From assembly GCF_001969265.1 (NCBI RefSeq), contig NZ_CP019304.1, positions 1,240,001 through 1,304,000 of the forward strand: a stretch of 64,000 bases of DNA, read 5' to 3'. Shown one piece after another: positions 39,536 to 48,284 of this stretch (position 1 is its first letter; every line of letters begins with the position of its first letter). This DNA comes from Arthrobacter sp. QXT-31. GTDB taxonomy: Bacteria; Actinomycetota; Actinomycetes; Actinomycetales; Micrococcaceae. The position numbers were made by a program, and so were the translations under genes. The notes under the pieces are model-generated. The model made no database searches and was not told where the DNA came from. It saw nothing but the letters and a program-made list of their open reading frames with translations.

Positions 39536-41614
39536 TTACTCGCTCCGGTGCTTGCCGTGCGAGGCGATGTAATGGGCAGCGGCGCTCTGGAGCTTTCGTT
39601 CCTTGGCCAGCCGCCGGCTCAGTGCCTTAAGTTCTTCGCCCACCCGGGCCTGCTCCTGCGCGACCAGCCGCTGCTGCTCCGCCTGCAGTGCAACGGTGTT
39701 CAGGGCCTTGGCGAGCTGAAGCTGCTGCTCCGCGAGGAGCCCCTGCGTTTCCTGGATAAGGGGAAGCAGGTCCGCAGGCCGGCTGTGCATCTCGGCGAGC
39801 AAGGTCCGCGCCCGCGCCGGCGGTTCATTCATGGGCAGGACGGGTTCCGGCATACTCTGCCGGGCGGGATAGGACGCCGCCTTGGCATTGCCGGCCAGCT
39901 GGCGGTTCAGCACCTCGGCGAACTCACGCTCAAGGTCGTCGTCGGAATAGTCGGCCGCGGCGAGCCCGGAAACCGGGTCAGAAGCCGCACCGGAAACCGG
40001 GGCAGCGTCCCCTGAACCGCCGTCGGCAGAATCCGGAGCCGCGTCCGGCCGGATGTCCACGGTCCGGCGCAGCGGCTGTTCCTTGATCAGGAGCACAGCG
40101 AGGAGGGCAACCACAGAGATGGCGCCGGCGATCAGGAAAATCTCGGCCGTGGCGTCACCGTAGGCGGCCCGCATGATGTCCCGGATCGGGGCAGGCATGT
40201 GGACCAGGTCGAGGCTGGCCCCGGACGAGCCCGAGCCGGCCTTGATTCCGGCGTCGGCGAGGCCCTGCGTGGCCAGTTCCTTGACCCGGTTGCTCATGAC
40301 CGCGCCCAGCACGGACACGCCGATCGCGCCGCCCACGGAGCGGAAGAACGCCACAGATGCACTGGCGGTGCCGATGTCGCTGGCGCTGACGGTGTTCTGC
40401 ACGGCCAGGACGAGGTTCTGCATCAGCATGCCGAGCCCGAGGCCAAGGATGGCCGTGAAGACTCCGGAGTGCCACAGTTCCGTGGTGTGGTCCATGGTGC
40501 CGGCGAGACCCAGCCCGGCGATCAGCAGCACGGAGCCGGCGATCAGGTAGCGCTTCCACTTGCCCGTCCGGCTAATCAGCTGCCCGGAGAGTACGGAGCC
40601 GATCAGGTTGCCGGCAATCATGGGCAAGGTCAGCAGGCCGGCCTCGGTGGGTGTTGCGCCGCGCGCCACCTGGAAGTACTGGCCCAGGAAGGTGGAGGAG
40701 CCGAACATCGCCACGCCCACGGCCACGGAGGCCCAGATGGCCAGGGCCGTGGTGCGCTCGGAGATGATCTTGAGCGGGATGATGGGCTGCGGAACCTTGG
40801 ATTCGACCACCACCAGCAGCGCCAGGAGCACGACGCCGCCGCCCACCATCAGCAGCGACTGCCAGGACCACCAGTCGTAGTAGTCGGGGTTGCCGGCGAA
40901 CGACACCCAGATGAGGAGAAGGCTGACGCCGGAGGTCAGGAGGATGGATCCGAGCCAGTCGATCCTGGCCGGCCGCTTGACGTGCTGGATCTTCAGCGTG
41001 ATCTGGAGCAGGATCAGGGCGACGACGGCGAGCGGCACGCAGACGAAGAACGTCCAGCGCCAGCCCAGCGGGCTGTCGACGATGAAGCCGCCCAGCAGCG
41101 GCCCGCCGGCGGTGCCGACGGCCATGACTGCGCCCATGTAGCCGGAGTACTTTCCGCGGTCGCGCGGCGGAATCATGGAACCGATGATCGCCTGGGCCAG
41201 GGCCGTAAGGCCGCCCATGGCGATGCCCTGGACAACACGGGCCGTCAGCAGCAGCGGGATGTTTTCAGACAGGCCGGCCATTACCGATCCCGCCACAAAG
41301 ATCACGATGCTGAGCTGGACGAGGACCTTCTTGTCGAACAGGTCAGCGAGCTTGCCCCAGATGGGTGTGGTGGCCGCGTTGGCCAGCAGCGCCGCCGTGA
41401 TGACCCACGCAAAGTCCGTCTGCGTGCCCTTGAGCTCGGACATGATGGTGGGCAGCGCGTTGGCCACGATGGTGCTGCTGAGGATCGCGGTGAAGAAGGC
41501 GGCGAGGAGCCCGGTCAGGGCCTCCATGATCTGCCGGTGCGTCATAGGCGCCTCTGGCGTGTGGGCCGGGGGCCGGGGCGTGGCCGTCCCGGAGACGGCG
41601 GCGTGGCTAGCCAT
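39536..41614 (-). CDS. DHA2-family (14-helix) MFS efflux transporter with long C-terminal extension
   Basis: 692 residues from ATG 41614. The first 520 residues are a DHA2 permease: MEALTGLLAAFFTAILSSTIVANALPTI, motif A GKLADLFDKK, and motif C-like TAGGPLLGGFIVDSPLGWRW with FFVCVP. After the last helix (AISVVALLAVLLIKEQPL) comes an extra cytoplasmic tail of about 160 residues, first acidic, then an Ala/Gln/Leu/Arg-rich region (LLPLIQETQGLLAEQQLQLAKAL onward) that looks like a coiled coil. DHA2 pumps usually lack this. It overlaps the MarR stop by 8 bases, so it is probably MarR-controlled drug export. Confidence 0.88.
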   Translation of the reverse strand: MASHAAVSGTATPRPPAHTPEAPMTHRQIMEALTGLLAAFFTAILSSTIVANALPTIMSELKGTQTDFAWVITAALLANAATTPIWGKLADLFDKKVLVQLSIVIFVAGSVMAGLSENIPLLLTARVVQGIAMGGLTALAQAIIGSMIPPRDRGKYSGYMGAVMAVGTAGGPLLGGFIVDSPLGWRWTFFVCVPLAVVALILLQITLKIQHVKRPARIDWLGSILLTSGVSLLLIWVSFAGNPDYYDWWSWQSLLMVGGGVVLLALLVVVESKVPQPIIPLKIISERTTALAIWASVAVGVAMFGSSTFLGQYFQVARGATPTEAGLLTLPMIAGNLIGSVLSGQLISRTGKWKRYLIAGSVLLIAGLGLAGTMDHTTELWHSGVFTAILGLGLGMLMQNLVLAVQNTVSASDIGTASASVAFFRSVGGAIGVSVLGAVMSNRVKELATQGLADAGIKAGSGSSGASLDLVHMPAPIRDIMRAAYGDATAEIFLIAGAISVVALLAVLLIKEQPLRRTVDIRPDAAPDSADGGSGDAAPVSGAASDPVSGLAAADYSDDDLEREFAEVLNRQLAGNAKAASYPARQSMPEPVLPMNEPPARARTLLAEMHSRPADLLPLIQETQGLLAEQQLQLAKALNTVALQAEQQRLVAQEQARVGEELKALSRRLAKERKLQSAAAHYIASHGKHRSE

Positions 41615-42101
41615 TGATGTGCTCCTTGCGTTTGGTGGTTGTGTTCGGCCCGGCCGCCGTGGCCCGGGCGGATTCCCTAAGGGACTCCGAGAGTTTGTGG
41701 AGTACTTTCGCCGTCTCCTCGGCGTCTTGCTGGCTCCAGTCCCGCAGGAATTCCTGCAGCGTGGCGACGCGGTGCTCCTCGATGGCGATGAGTTTCGCGC
41801 GGCCGGCGTCGGTGAGGGCCACCAATTGCGCCCGGCCGTCGTCGGGATCGGGCCGGCGGTGCACCAGACCGAGTTCCTCGAGCTCTGCGATGTGCCTGCT
41901 GAGGACCGGCGCGCTGACGCCCAGCCGTGCGGCGAGGTGGGTGGCGCGCGATTCCTGCTCCCCCACGAACCGCAGGACGCCCTGCAGCGCAACACCGGCT
42001 TCCAGACCACGGGAGGTCGAGACGGTCACGCACCGCACGGCGCGCTGGAGGTCGAAGATCTGCCGCATGAGTTCGGCGGCCGTGTTAGGTGCAACTGCCA
42101 T
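41607..42101 (-). CDS. MarR-family regulator
   Basis: 164 residues from ATG 42101 (MAVAPNTAAELMRQIF). The winged helix spans THLAARLGVSAPVLSRHIAELEELGLVHRRPDPDDGRAQLV, with the wing Asp/Arg of the family. A longer frame starts at 42134 but lies inside the operator. The stop overlaps the transporter start (ATGGCTAG). Two TTGC-type palindromes at 42122-42164 lie right upstream. A self-regulated repressor of the efflux pump is the natural reading. Confidence 0.9.
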   Translation of the reverse strand: MAVAPNTAAELMRQIFDLQRAVRCVTVSTSRGLEAGVALQGVLRFVGEQESRATHLAARLGVSAPVLSRHIAELEELGLVHRRPDPDDGRAQLVALTDAGRAKLIAIEEHRVATLQEFLRDWSQQDAEETAKVLHKLSESLRESARATAAGPNTTTKRKEHING

Positions 42102-42121
42102 AGTGGAAAACCCCTCATTGC

Positions 42122-42164
42122 TTGCCTTAGGCAACTATAGCAATAAATGGTTGCTTTAGGAAAC
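42122..42164. promoter_or_regulatory. Paired MarR operators
   Basis: TTGCCTTAGGCAA (42122-42134) is a perfect palindrome around TTA, and TTGCTTTAGGAAAC (42151-42164) is a second imperfect copy 29 bases away. They lie just upstream of the MarR start. Spacing of about three helical turns would let two dimers bind the same face. Confidence 0.7.
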
Positions 42165-42205
42165 TAAGTAATGGGTGCTGCCCGCGGTCCCCTTTAAATG
42201 ACAGA

Positions 42206-42271
42206 AGCGCGAACGTACAGTTGTGGCCCCAAATCCGGGTGGAAATGGGGCCACAACTGTACGTTCGCGCT
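42206..42271. repeat. Long palindrome B, AGCGCGAACGTACAGTTG family
   Basis: Perfect 25-bp arms at 42206-42230 and 42247-42271 with a 16-base loop. It differs from palindrome A at one base pair of the GTACA(C/G)TTG core, changed on both arms, so pairing is preserved. It lies between the TPP-enzyme stop (42299) and the MarR operator and would terminate the TPP-enzyme transcript. Confidence 0.85.
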
Positions 42272-42298
42272 GGGTGGGGGTGTCAGGTGGTCGAAGGG

Positions 42299-44005
42299 TC
42301 AGGTGTCCAGGTGGGTCGGGGCGAACATCTTCAGCAGCGTTTCAACCACGACGACGTTGGGCCCGTCCGCGGTGAAGGCGGCCTTGAGCGCGTCCCCCAC
42401 GTTTTCCGGGGCAACCCGGGTGGCGGGAACGCCGAAGGATTCGGCCAGCTTCACGAAGTCCGGGCGGGCGAGTTCGGTGGCCGTCGCCTTGCCGAAGGCG
42501 CCCACCATGTATTCGCGCAGGATGCCGTAGCCGCCGTCGTCCACGATCAGCCAGGTGACCGGCACGTTGTGCTGCTTCGCGGTGGCGAGTTCGGCGATGG
42601 AGTACATGGCCGAGCCGTCGCCGGAGACGGCGAGCACCCGGGCTGAGGCCGCTGACTTGCCCACGGTTTCCAGGCCCACGGCCCCGCCGATCGCCGCCGG
42701 GAAGCCGTAGCCGAGGCCGCCGGCGCCCTGGGCGGAATGGAACTGGCCCTCGCGGGCGTCCCAGCAGCTCCAACCCCAGTACGCCGAGATGGTCATGTCC
42801 CAAAACGTCTGCATGTCCGCCGGAACCGCCTCGCGGATGTCGGCCATGAACTTCAGTTCCTTGGCCAGGTCCTGCGACTCCAGCCGCTCCCGCACCTTGC
42901 GCAGTGACTCCCGCACCAAGTCCTCGGGAGAGATGCCGTGCCAGTCAACCCGCGGTTCGGCCGGGGCCGACAGGGAAGCGTCAAGGGCCGCGAGCGCCTG
43001 TCCGGCGTCGGCGCGGATTCCCAGGCCTGGGCGGTTGGATTCCAGGACGCGCGGTTCGGCGTCGATCTGGATGATGCGGCCGCGCGGTTCGAACGTGAAG
43101 TAGTTGGAGGTGACCTCGCCCAGCGAGGAGCCGATGACCACCAGGACGTCGGCGTCCTCCAGGAGGTCCGTCATGTGCCGGTCCTCGATCCACGACTGCA
43201 GCGACAGTTCATGGTTCCACGGGAAGGCGCCGTTGCCGCCGGGCGTGCAGATGACGGGGGCACGGAGCTTTTCCGCGATCGAGAGCAGCGATTTTTCCGC
43301 CCGGCCGCGGCGGGTTCCACCGCCGGCGATAATGGCGGGACGCTCCGCCGCCGACAGCCATTTCACCGCTTCCCGAACCAGCTCGACGCGCGGCGGGTTG
43401 TCCGCTGCTTCGGCCAGCGCGTCCTCGACGGGCGGCACCACGATGGGGTCCAGCAGCACGTTCTGGGGGATTTCCAGCCACACCGGCCCCTGGGGCGAGG
43501 AGATCGCCTCGGTCCAGGCGTCCTGGATGGCGGACGGAATGCCCGAGGCATGCTGGATCAGGCGCTGGCTCTTGGTGACGTTGGCAGCTGACGCCTTCTG
43601 ATCATCCAGCTGGTGCAGCATGCCCTTCCGCCGCGCGCCCAGGCCCTCAAGCGGGATCTGGCTGGCAACCACCACCATGGGCACACCCGTGGCATAGGCC
43701 TCCTGCAGCCCGGCGAGCGAGGTCAGTGCGCCCGGCCCGGTGGACAGGAAGAGCACGCCCACCTCCCCCGTGGCGCGCGAGTAGCCGTCGGCGGCGAAGG
43801 CGCTGTTGTTCTCCACTCGGGAGGACACAAACTTCAGGTTGCCCCGGCCCATCGCATCGAAGAGACCCAGCGCGTGCTGGCCGGGAATGCCGAACACCGT
43901 CTTGGCGCCGAGCGCCTCGAGGGTTTCGACGACGAGGTCCCCGCCATTGCGCACACCCTCCCCGGAGCCTGATCCCGAGGCAGCGCCGGGTTCGGTGCCG
44001 GTCAT
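42299..44005 (-). CDS. Thiamine-diphosphate-dependent enzyme (acetolactate synthase/decarboxylase superfamily)
   Basis: 568 residues in the usual three domains. The N-terminal PYR domain has the catalytic Glu in [20 protein letters not shown] and [13 protein letters not shown]; the central domain has [12 protein letters not shown] and [10 protein letters not shown]. The C-terminal PP domain has the ThDP/Mg motif [24 protein letters not shown]. Acetolactate synthase is unlikely without its small subunit. Its translational coupling to the agmatinase-like gene (ATGA at 44002-44005) suggests a 2-oxoacid decarboxylase such as 2-ketoarginine decarboxylase (AruI), which produces 4-guanidinobutyraldehyde. 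That substrate is inferred. Confidence 0.82.
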   Translation of the reverse strand: MTGTEPGAASGSGSGEGVRNGGDLVVETLEALGAKTVFGIPGQHALGLFDAMGRGNLKFVSSRVENNSAFAADGYSRATGEVGVLFLSTGPGALTSLAGLQEAYATGVPMVVVASQIPLEGLGARRKGMLHQLDDQKASAANVTKSQRLIQHASGIPSAIQDAWTEAISSPQGPVWLEIPQNVLLDPIVVPPVEDALAEAADNPPRVELVREAVKWLSAAERPAIIAGGGTRRGRAEKSLLSIAEKLRAPVICTPGGNGAFPWNHELSLQSWIEDRHMTDLLEDADVLVVIGSSLGEVTSNYFTFEPRGRIIQIDAEPRVLESNRPGLGIRADAGQALAALDASLSAPAEPRVDWHGISPEDLVRESLRKVRERLESQDLAKELKFMADIREAVPADMQTFWDMTISAYWGWSCWDAREGQFHSAQGAGGLGYGFPAAIGGAVGLETVGKSAASARVLAVSGDGSAMYSIAELATAKQHNVPVTWLIVDDGGYGILREYMVGAFGKATATELARPDFVKLAESFGVPATRVAPENVGDALKAAFTADGPNVVVVETLLKMFAPTHLDT

Positions 44006-45108
44006 TTGGAGCCTACGGCGGCGCGGACAGTACCGTTGTCGGCCGGCGCCGGGGAGGCTGCCGCGAACCCTGCAGGACGCCGGACTTCCCGGCCCAGCGC
44101 CTGGGCAGCATAGCCGGTCTCGGCGCCGAAGCGGTCGCCGGCTACGGTGTTGTCCGCCATGAGGGTGACAAGTTCGTAGGCAACGTGGCTTGCAGCAACA
44201 CCAGTGATCTCGGCATGGTCGTAGGCCGGGGCCACTTCGACGACGTCGGCGCCCACGAGGTTCATGCCGCGGAAACCGCGGATGATCTCCAGCAGTTCAC
44301 GGCTGGTGATGCCGCCGGCTTCCGGCGTGCCGGTTCCCGGGGCGTGGGCGGGGTCCAGGACGTCGATGTCGACGGAGATGTACAGCGGCCGGTTTCCGAT
44401 CCGGTCCCGCACCTTGGCCACCGTCTCCAGCACGCCCTGGTAGTAAACGTCCGCGGAGGTGACGATCCCGAACCCGAAGCGGTGGTCGTCGTCGAGATCC
44501 TTCTTCCCGTACAGCGGGCCGCGGGTGCCGATGTGGCTGATGGCCTCCGTATCAAGGATGCCCTCCTCCACGGCACGGCGGAACGGCGTGCCGTGGGTGT
44601 ACTCCGCACCGAAATAGGTGTCCCAGGTGTCCAGGTGGGCGTCGAAGTGCAGCATGGCGATGGGGCCGCCGGCCCGCTCGGCGGCGGCGCGCAGGAGCGG
44701 CAGCGCGATGGTGTGGTCGCCGCCGAGGGTGAGCAGCTTGCTGCCGGCCGCCGTCAGATCGAGGGCGTTCTGCTGGATGGTTTCGATGGCCTCGTTGATG
44801 TTGAACGGGTTCACGGCCATGTCACCGGCGTCGGCCACCTGGCAGTTCTCGAAGGGGCTGACATCCCAGGCCGGGTTGTACGGGCGGAGGAGCCGGCTGG
44901 CCTCGCGGACGTGGTTGGCGCCGAAACGGGCACCGGGCCGGTAGGAGACCCCGGAGTCAAAGGGCACGCCCACCACGGTGATGTCGGACTTCGCCACCTG
45001 GTCCAGGCGCGGCAGGCGGGCGTAGGTGCCGGCCCCGGCGTAGCGGGGAATACGGGATGAATCGATGGGGCCAAGGTTGCCGTTGGCTTCGATGCGCAGC
45101 TCTTCCAA
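44002..45108 (-). CDS. Agmatinase / guanidinobutyrase-family ureohydrolase
   Basis: 368 residues. Binuclear manganese site motifs: [25 protein letters not shown] and [20 protein letters not shown]. The enzyme releases urea from a guanidino compound (agmatine, 4-guanidinobutyrate or similar) in the cytoplasm. The preferred start is TTG 45108 ([11 protein letters not shown]), because AAGGAGAGG lies 7-8 bases upstream; the open frame to 45189 has no ribosome site. It is coupled to the TPP enzyme, with a regulator and symporter next door. The Ala/Pro-rich C-terminal 40 residues are extra. Confidence 0.88.
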   Translation of the reverse strand: MEELRIEANGNLGPIDSSRIPRYAGAGTYARLPRLDQVAKSDITVVGVPFDSGVSYRPGARFGANHVREASRLLRPYNPAWDVSPFENCQVADAGDMAVNPFNINEAIETIQQNALDLTAAGSKLLTLGGDHTIALPLLRAAAERAGGPIAMLHFDAHLDTWDTYFGAEYTHGTPFRRAVEEGILDTEAISHIGTRGPLYGKKDLDDDHRFGFGIVTSADVYYQGVLETVAKVRDRIGNRPLYISVDIDVLDPAHAPGTGTPEAGGITSRELLEIIRGFRGMNLVGADVVEVAPAYDHAEITGVAASHVAYELVTLMADNTVAGDRFGAETGYAAQALGREVRRPAGFAAASPAPADNGTVRAAVGSK

Positions 45109-45223
45109 AGGAACGCCTCTCCTTCGAGGATTGAATGTCGAGGGTGGGTTGTGACAGCCATCATACACTCGAAGTTGCCCAATGTGCACCGGCTGTTTAC
45201 ATCAGGCCTCGAAGCCGGGGCAT

Positions 45224-45261
45224 AAAAAACCCGGGCCCCACAGCAGACATGCGGGCCCGGG
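45224..45261 (-). terminator. Rho-independent terminator of the XRE-cupin gene
   Basis: On the minus strand CCCGGGCCC (45261-45253) and GGGCCCGGG (45238-45230) form a 9-bp GC stem followed at once by TTTTTT (45229-45224). It lies 16 bases past the regulator's stop. This is the clearest intrinsic terminator in the window. Confidence 0.85.
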
Positions 45262-45276
45262 CATCAACCGAAAGCC

Positions 45277-45852
45277 CTACCGGCTGGCGGCCGGCACCAG
45301 CACCCAGAGGACTTCGACAGACTCATCGGTGGGGTTGACCCAGGTATGCGGCTCCCGCCCGGGGAAGGTGACGGTGTCACCGGTGGTCAGTTCGTACTCC
45401 TCATTGGTGAGGATGAGCTTGATGGTCCCTTTGATCACGTGCAGGACATCGACATCGCAGTCCACGGCGTAGAGCTCTGATTCGCCGCGGCCCCGGGGGT
45501 CGATAACCGCCTGGATGATCTGCACGCGGCGCTCGGACCGGGCGGTCAGCAGCCGCTCGACGATGCCCTGTCCGCCGAGGGAGATGCGCGGCCCCGCATC
45601 GCGTTTGGTCAGGTGCGTTTCGGGCGCGGCAAACAGGTCTCCAATGGAGATCGACAGGACCTGGCACAGCGTGACGAGCGAGGCCACCGACGGCGAGGTC
45701 AGGTCGCGCTCCACTCGACTCAGGAAGCCTTTGGTCAATCCGGTGGCGTCGGCCACCTGCTCGATGGTGAGCCGCTGGGACTGGCGCGCGGCACGGATTC
45801 TTGAACCGATGGCAACGGGAACATTGCTCGGCTCAACTGGAAGTGCCTTCAT
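45277..45852 (-). CDS. XRE-family regulator with C-terminal cupin (PuuR-like)
   Basis: 191 residues. The HTH (IGSRIRAARQSQRLTIEQVADATGLTKGFLSRVERDLTSPSVASL) is followed by a cupin domain (about 90-187) with LHVIKGTIKLILTNEEYELTTGDTVTFPGREPHTW. This architecture is common in repressors of polyamine and amino-acid catabolism. It is divergent from the symporter at 46146 and followed by the ureohydrolase operon, so it probably controls both. An inverted repeat at 45992-46005 lies between the divergent starts. Confidence 0.9.
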   Translation of the reverse strand: MKALPVEPSNVPVAIGSRIRAARQSQRLTIEQVADATGLTKGFLSRVERDLTSPSVASLVTLCQVLSISIGDLFAAPETHLTKRDAGPRISLGGQGIVERLLTARSERRVQIIQAVIDPRGRGESELYAVDCDVDVLHVIKGTIKLILTNEEYELTTGDTVTFPGREPHTWVNPTDESVEVLWVLVPAASR

Positions 45853-45991
45853 TTACGAACCTTTCACGGCCGGCCGCACGGCCCCAACATTGGAGCCATA
45901 TTATCGGCCTGGCCCTTCTGTGACGCGGGCCAGGCGCGCCTTGCGGGCTTTGCGTCTTGACTGTTACTGGAATCACAGCCTACGCTTTTAT

Positions 45992-46017
45992 GCAACATGT
46001 GTTGCTTGTGGAACAAC
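45992..46017. promoter_or_regulatory. Candidate operator between XRE regulator and symporter
   Basis: GCAACA-TG-TGTTGC (45992-46005) is an inverted repeat, followed by a partly overlapping GTTG...CAAC pair (46001-46017). They lie in the 293-base divergent region 45853-46145, where the rest shows no other clear signal. Likely binding site of the XRE-cupin regulator. Confidence 0.5.
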
Positions 46018-46145
46018 TCCCACGAGGAGAGGCACACCAAGGAACCCAGCGTTTCCCCAGATTTCCGTTCAATGCAGCGCCGTCCCGGAGGCCCCGTTTC
46101 CAGGACCGGTCCGTAAGCTGCCAAAGCTCCAAGGATCCCCCAATC

Positions 46146-47669
46146 ATGGACGCAAGTTTCGTCAATATCGCCATCGTGGTGGCCTACCTGGCCGCGATGT
46201 TGGCCTTCGGCTGGTGGGGCAAGTCCCGCACCAAAAACAACAGCGACTTCCTCGTGGCCGGCCGCCGCCTGGGTCCGCTGCTCTACACGGGAACCATGGC
46301 AGCCGTGGTTCTGGGCGGCGCCTCCACCGTCGGCGGCGTCGGCCTGGGCTACAAGTTCGGCATCTCGGGCATGTGGCTCGTGGTGGCGATCGGCGCCGGC
46401 GTCCTGCTGCTGAGCCTGCTGTTCGCGGGCACCATCCAGAAGCTGAAGATCTACACCGTCTCCCAGATGCTGTCCCTGCGGTACGGCAGCGAGGCCACCC
46501 GGACCTCCGGAATCGTCATGCTCGCCTACACCCTGATGCTGTGCGCCACCTCCACCGGCGCATACGCCACCATCTTCGTGGTGCTGTTCGGCTGGGACCG
46601 CGCACTGGCCATCGCCATCGGCGGCGCGATCGTACTGGTCTACTCCACCATCGGCGGCATGTGGTCCATCACCCTGGCCGACCAGGTCCAGTTCGTCATC
46701 AAGACTGTGGGCATCTTCGTCCTCATGCTGCCCTTCACGCTCAACGCCGCAGGAGGCATTGACGGCATCCGCAGCCGGGTGGAGGCCAGCTTCTTCCAGA
46801 TTGACGGCATCGGCGTCCAGACGATCATCACGTACTTCGTGGTCTACACCCTTGGCCTGCTGATCGGCCAGGACATCTGGCAGCGCGTGTTCACGGCAAA
46901 GACGCCGCGGGTTGCCCGCTGGGGAGGTGCCACCGCCGGCATTTACTGCATCCTGTACGGCGCCGCCGGCGCGCTGATCGGCCTCGGCGCGAGGGTGGCG
47001 CTGCCAAACATCGATGTCGCCACCGAGGGCAAGGACGTCGTCTACGCCGAGGTGGCACAGAACCTGCTGCCCATCGGCATCGGCGGTCTGGTGCTCGCCG
47101 CCGCCGTCGCAGCCATGATGTCCACCGCATCAGGTGCCCTGATCGCCGCCGCCACCGTGGCCCGCGCCGACGTCCTGCCCTTCGTCGCCGGCTGGTTCGG
47201 CAAGACTATCAACACCGACGACTCCGACAACCCCGAGCACGACGTCAAGGCCAACCGCATGTGGGTCCTCGGGCTGGGCATTGTGGCCATCCTGATCGCC
47301 ATCATCACCAAGGACGTGGTCGCGGCCCTGACCATCGCCTACGACATCCTGGTGGGCGGCCTGCTCGTGGCCATCCTCGGCGGCCTGGTCTGGAGGCGCG
47401 GCACCGGCATCGCCGCTGCTGCCTCCATGGCCGTGGGTTCCGTCGTCACGCTCGGCACCATGATCGTTCTGGAGATCAATGCCAAGGCACCGCTGGAAGG
47501 CGTCTTCGCCAACGAGCCGATCTACTACGGCCTGATCGCTTCGGCAGTGGTCTACGTTGCAGTGTCGCTGCTGACCAAGCCCACGGACCCCGCGGTCATG
47601 AACCGCTGGTTCCTTCGGGTCACCGGCAAGGACACCGAGGAGGTGCCGGTTTCGGCCGGCTCCCTGTAA
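46146..47669 (+). CDS. Sodium:solute symporter (SSS) family permease
   Basis: 507 residues, about 13 membrane helices, beginning MDASFVNIAIVVAYLAAMLAFGWWG. The SSS signature region (RRLGPLLYTGTMAAVVLGGASTVGGVGLGYKFG, QRVFTAKTPRVARWG, AAVAAMMSTASGALIAAATV) is clear. ATG 46146 follows AAGGA; the frame open from 45957 has no good start. Placed divergently from the XRE-cupin gene and near the ureohydrolase/TPP operon, it is a good candidate importer for the guanidino compound or polyamine. A strong hairpin follows the stop. Confidence 0.9.
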   Translation: MDASFVNIAIVVAYLAAMLAFGWWGKSRTKNNSDFLVAGRRLGPLLYTGTMAAVVLGGASTVGGVGLGYKFGISGMWLVVAIGAGVLLLSLLFAGTIQKLKIYTVSQMLSLRYGSEATRTSGIVMLAYTLMLCATSTGAYATIFVVLFGWDRALAIAIGGAIVLVYSTIGGMWSITLADQVQFVIKTVGIFVLMLPFTLNAAGGIDGIRSRVEASFFQIDGIGVQTIITYFVVYTLGLLIGQDIWQRVFTAKTPRVARWGGATAGIYCILYGAAGALIGLGARVALPNIDVATEGKDVVYAEVAQNLLPIGIGGLVLAAAVAAMMSTASGALIAAATVARADVLPFVAGWFGKTINTDDSDNPEHDVKANRMWVLGLGIVAILIAIITKDVVAALTIAYDILVGGLLVAILGGLVWRRGTGIAAAASMAVGSVVTLGTMIVLEINAKAPLEGVFANEPIYYGLIASAVVYVAVSLLTKPTDPAVMNRWFLRVTGKDTEEVPVSAGSL

Positions 47670-47712
47670 AGCGTCCGGTGATCTGCCGCTGGCAGATTAA
47701 GTACAAGCACGA

Positions 47713-47752
47713 CGACGGCGGTGCCTCCCAGCGCGGGGAGGCACCGCCGTCG
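47713..47752 (+). terminator. Terminator hairpin after the symporter
   Basis: CGACGGCGGTGCCTCCC (47713-47729) pairs perfectly with GGGAGGCACCGCCGTCG (47736-47752), a 17-bp stem with a 6-base loop, followed by GGGTTTAA. It lies 43 bases after the symporter stop and also faces the end of the small acidic gene, so it can work in both directions. Confidence 0.75.
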
Positions 47753-47807
47753 GGGTTTAACGAGTTGGGCTAAAGCGGGACGGAAAGGATCAGCGCTAGA
47801 AGGCGCT

Positions 47808-48035
47808 TTAGGCTTCGTAGCCTTCGTCCGCACGAAACTCGTCGTCCGCGTCCAGCGGAACCACCCGTTCGTCGCCGTCCGCTGCCTCGGAGTTGCCGGG
47901 AACAACCCGCTCCTCGGAATCAAGGAATTCGTCTTCCGCGTCCCAGTCTTCCACCGGCGCGTCCTCGGCAAAGTCGTAGGCGGGATCGGAGTCGATGCGG
48001 GTGTCCGGCTCGGGGTGCGTTCCGTTGGTGTTCAT
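47808..48035 (-). CDS. Small, highly acidic protein of unknown function
   Basis: 75 residues, about a third of them Asp or Glu, with no Cys, no hydrophobic core and no signal: it is probably disordered. It contains a short internal repeat (EERVVPGNSEAADGD / DERVVPLDADDEF). ATG 48033-48035; the AGG-containing ribosome site is fair (GGAGGTCTG upstream). It is divergent from the ferritin-like/VIT1 gene. Similar short acidic proteins are common and unassigned in Micrococcaceae. Confidence 0.65.
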   Translation of the reverse strand: MNTNGTHPEPDTRIDSDPAYDFAEDAPVEDWDAEDEFLDSEERVVPGNSEAADGDERVVPLDADDEFRADEGYEA

Positions 48036-48171
48036 CAGGCAGACCTCCGTGTGGTTGGACTACTTCAATACCCCGCCGTCGGCGCGGCACATTTTCATCA
48101 GATCACCGCCGGTGCAGGGGGTCAAGGGCGTTCAGGCAGGCAGGCGGGATTGCCTCCGCAGACAGGGTTAT

Positions 48172-48188
48172 TGAGGTTTCCCTAAACT
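48172..48188. promoter_or_regulatory. Candidate IdeR/DtxR box
   Basis: TGAGGTTTCCCTAAACT agrees at about 13 of 17 positions with the actinobacterial iron box (TTAGGTTAGCCTAACCT). It lies about 100 bases upstream of a predicted iron/manganese membrane transporter, a class often controlled by iron. This is an eye alignment only. The rest of 48036-48284 shows nothing further. Confidence 0.4.
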
Positions 48189-48284
48189 TCCGGCTAAGGC
48201 TTACCGGCCGAAAATCCGCGGAATTCCGGGGTAAAGTGGGCGATGCAATGGGGCCGCATCCGTCCCATCTACCCAGGAGTTCCC

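Noticed and set aside
42299..44005. Acetolactate synthase large subunit (ilvB)
   Set aside because: No small subunit or ilvC/leu genes nearby; coupling to a ureohydrolase suggests another 2-oxoacid.
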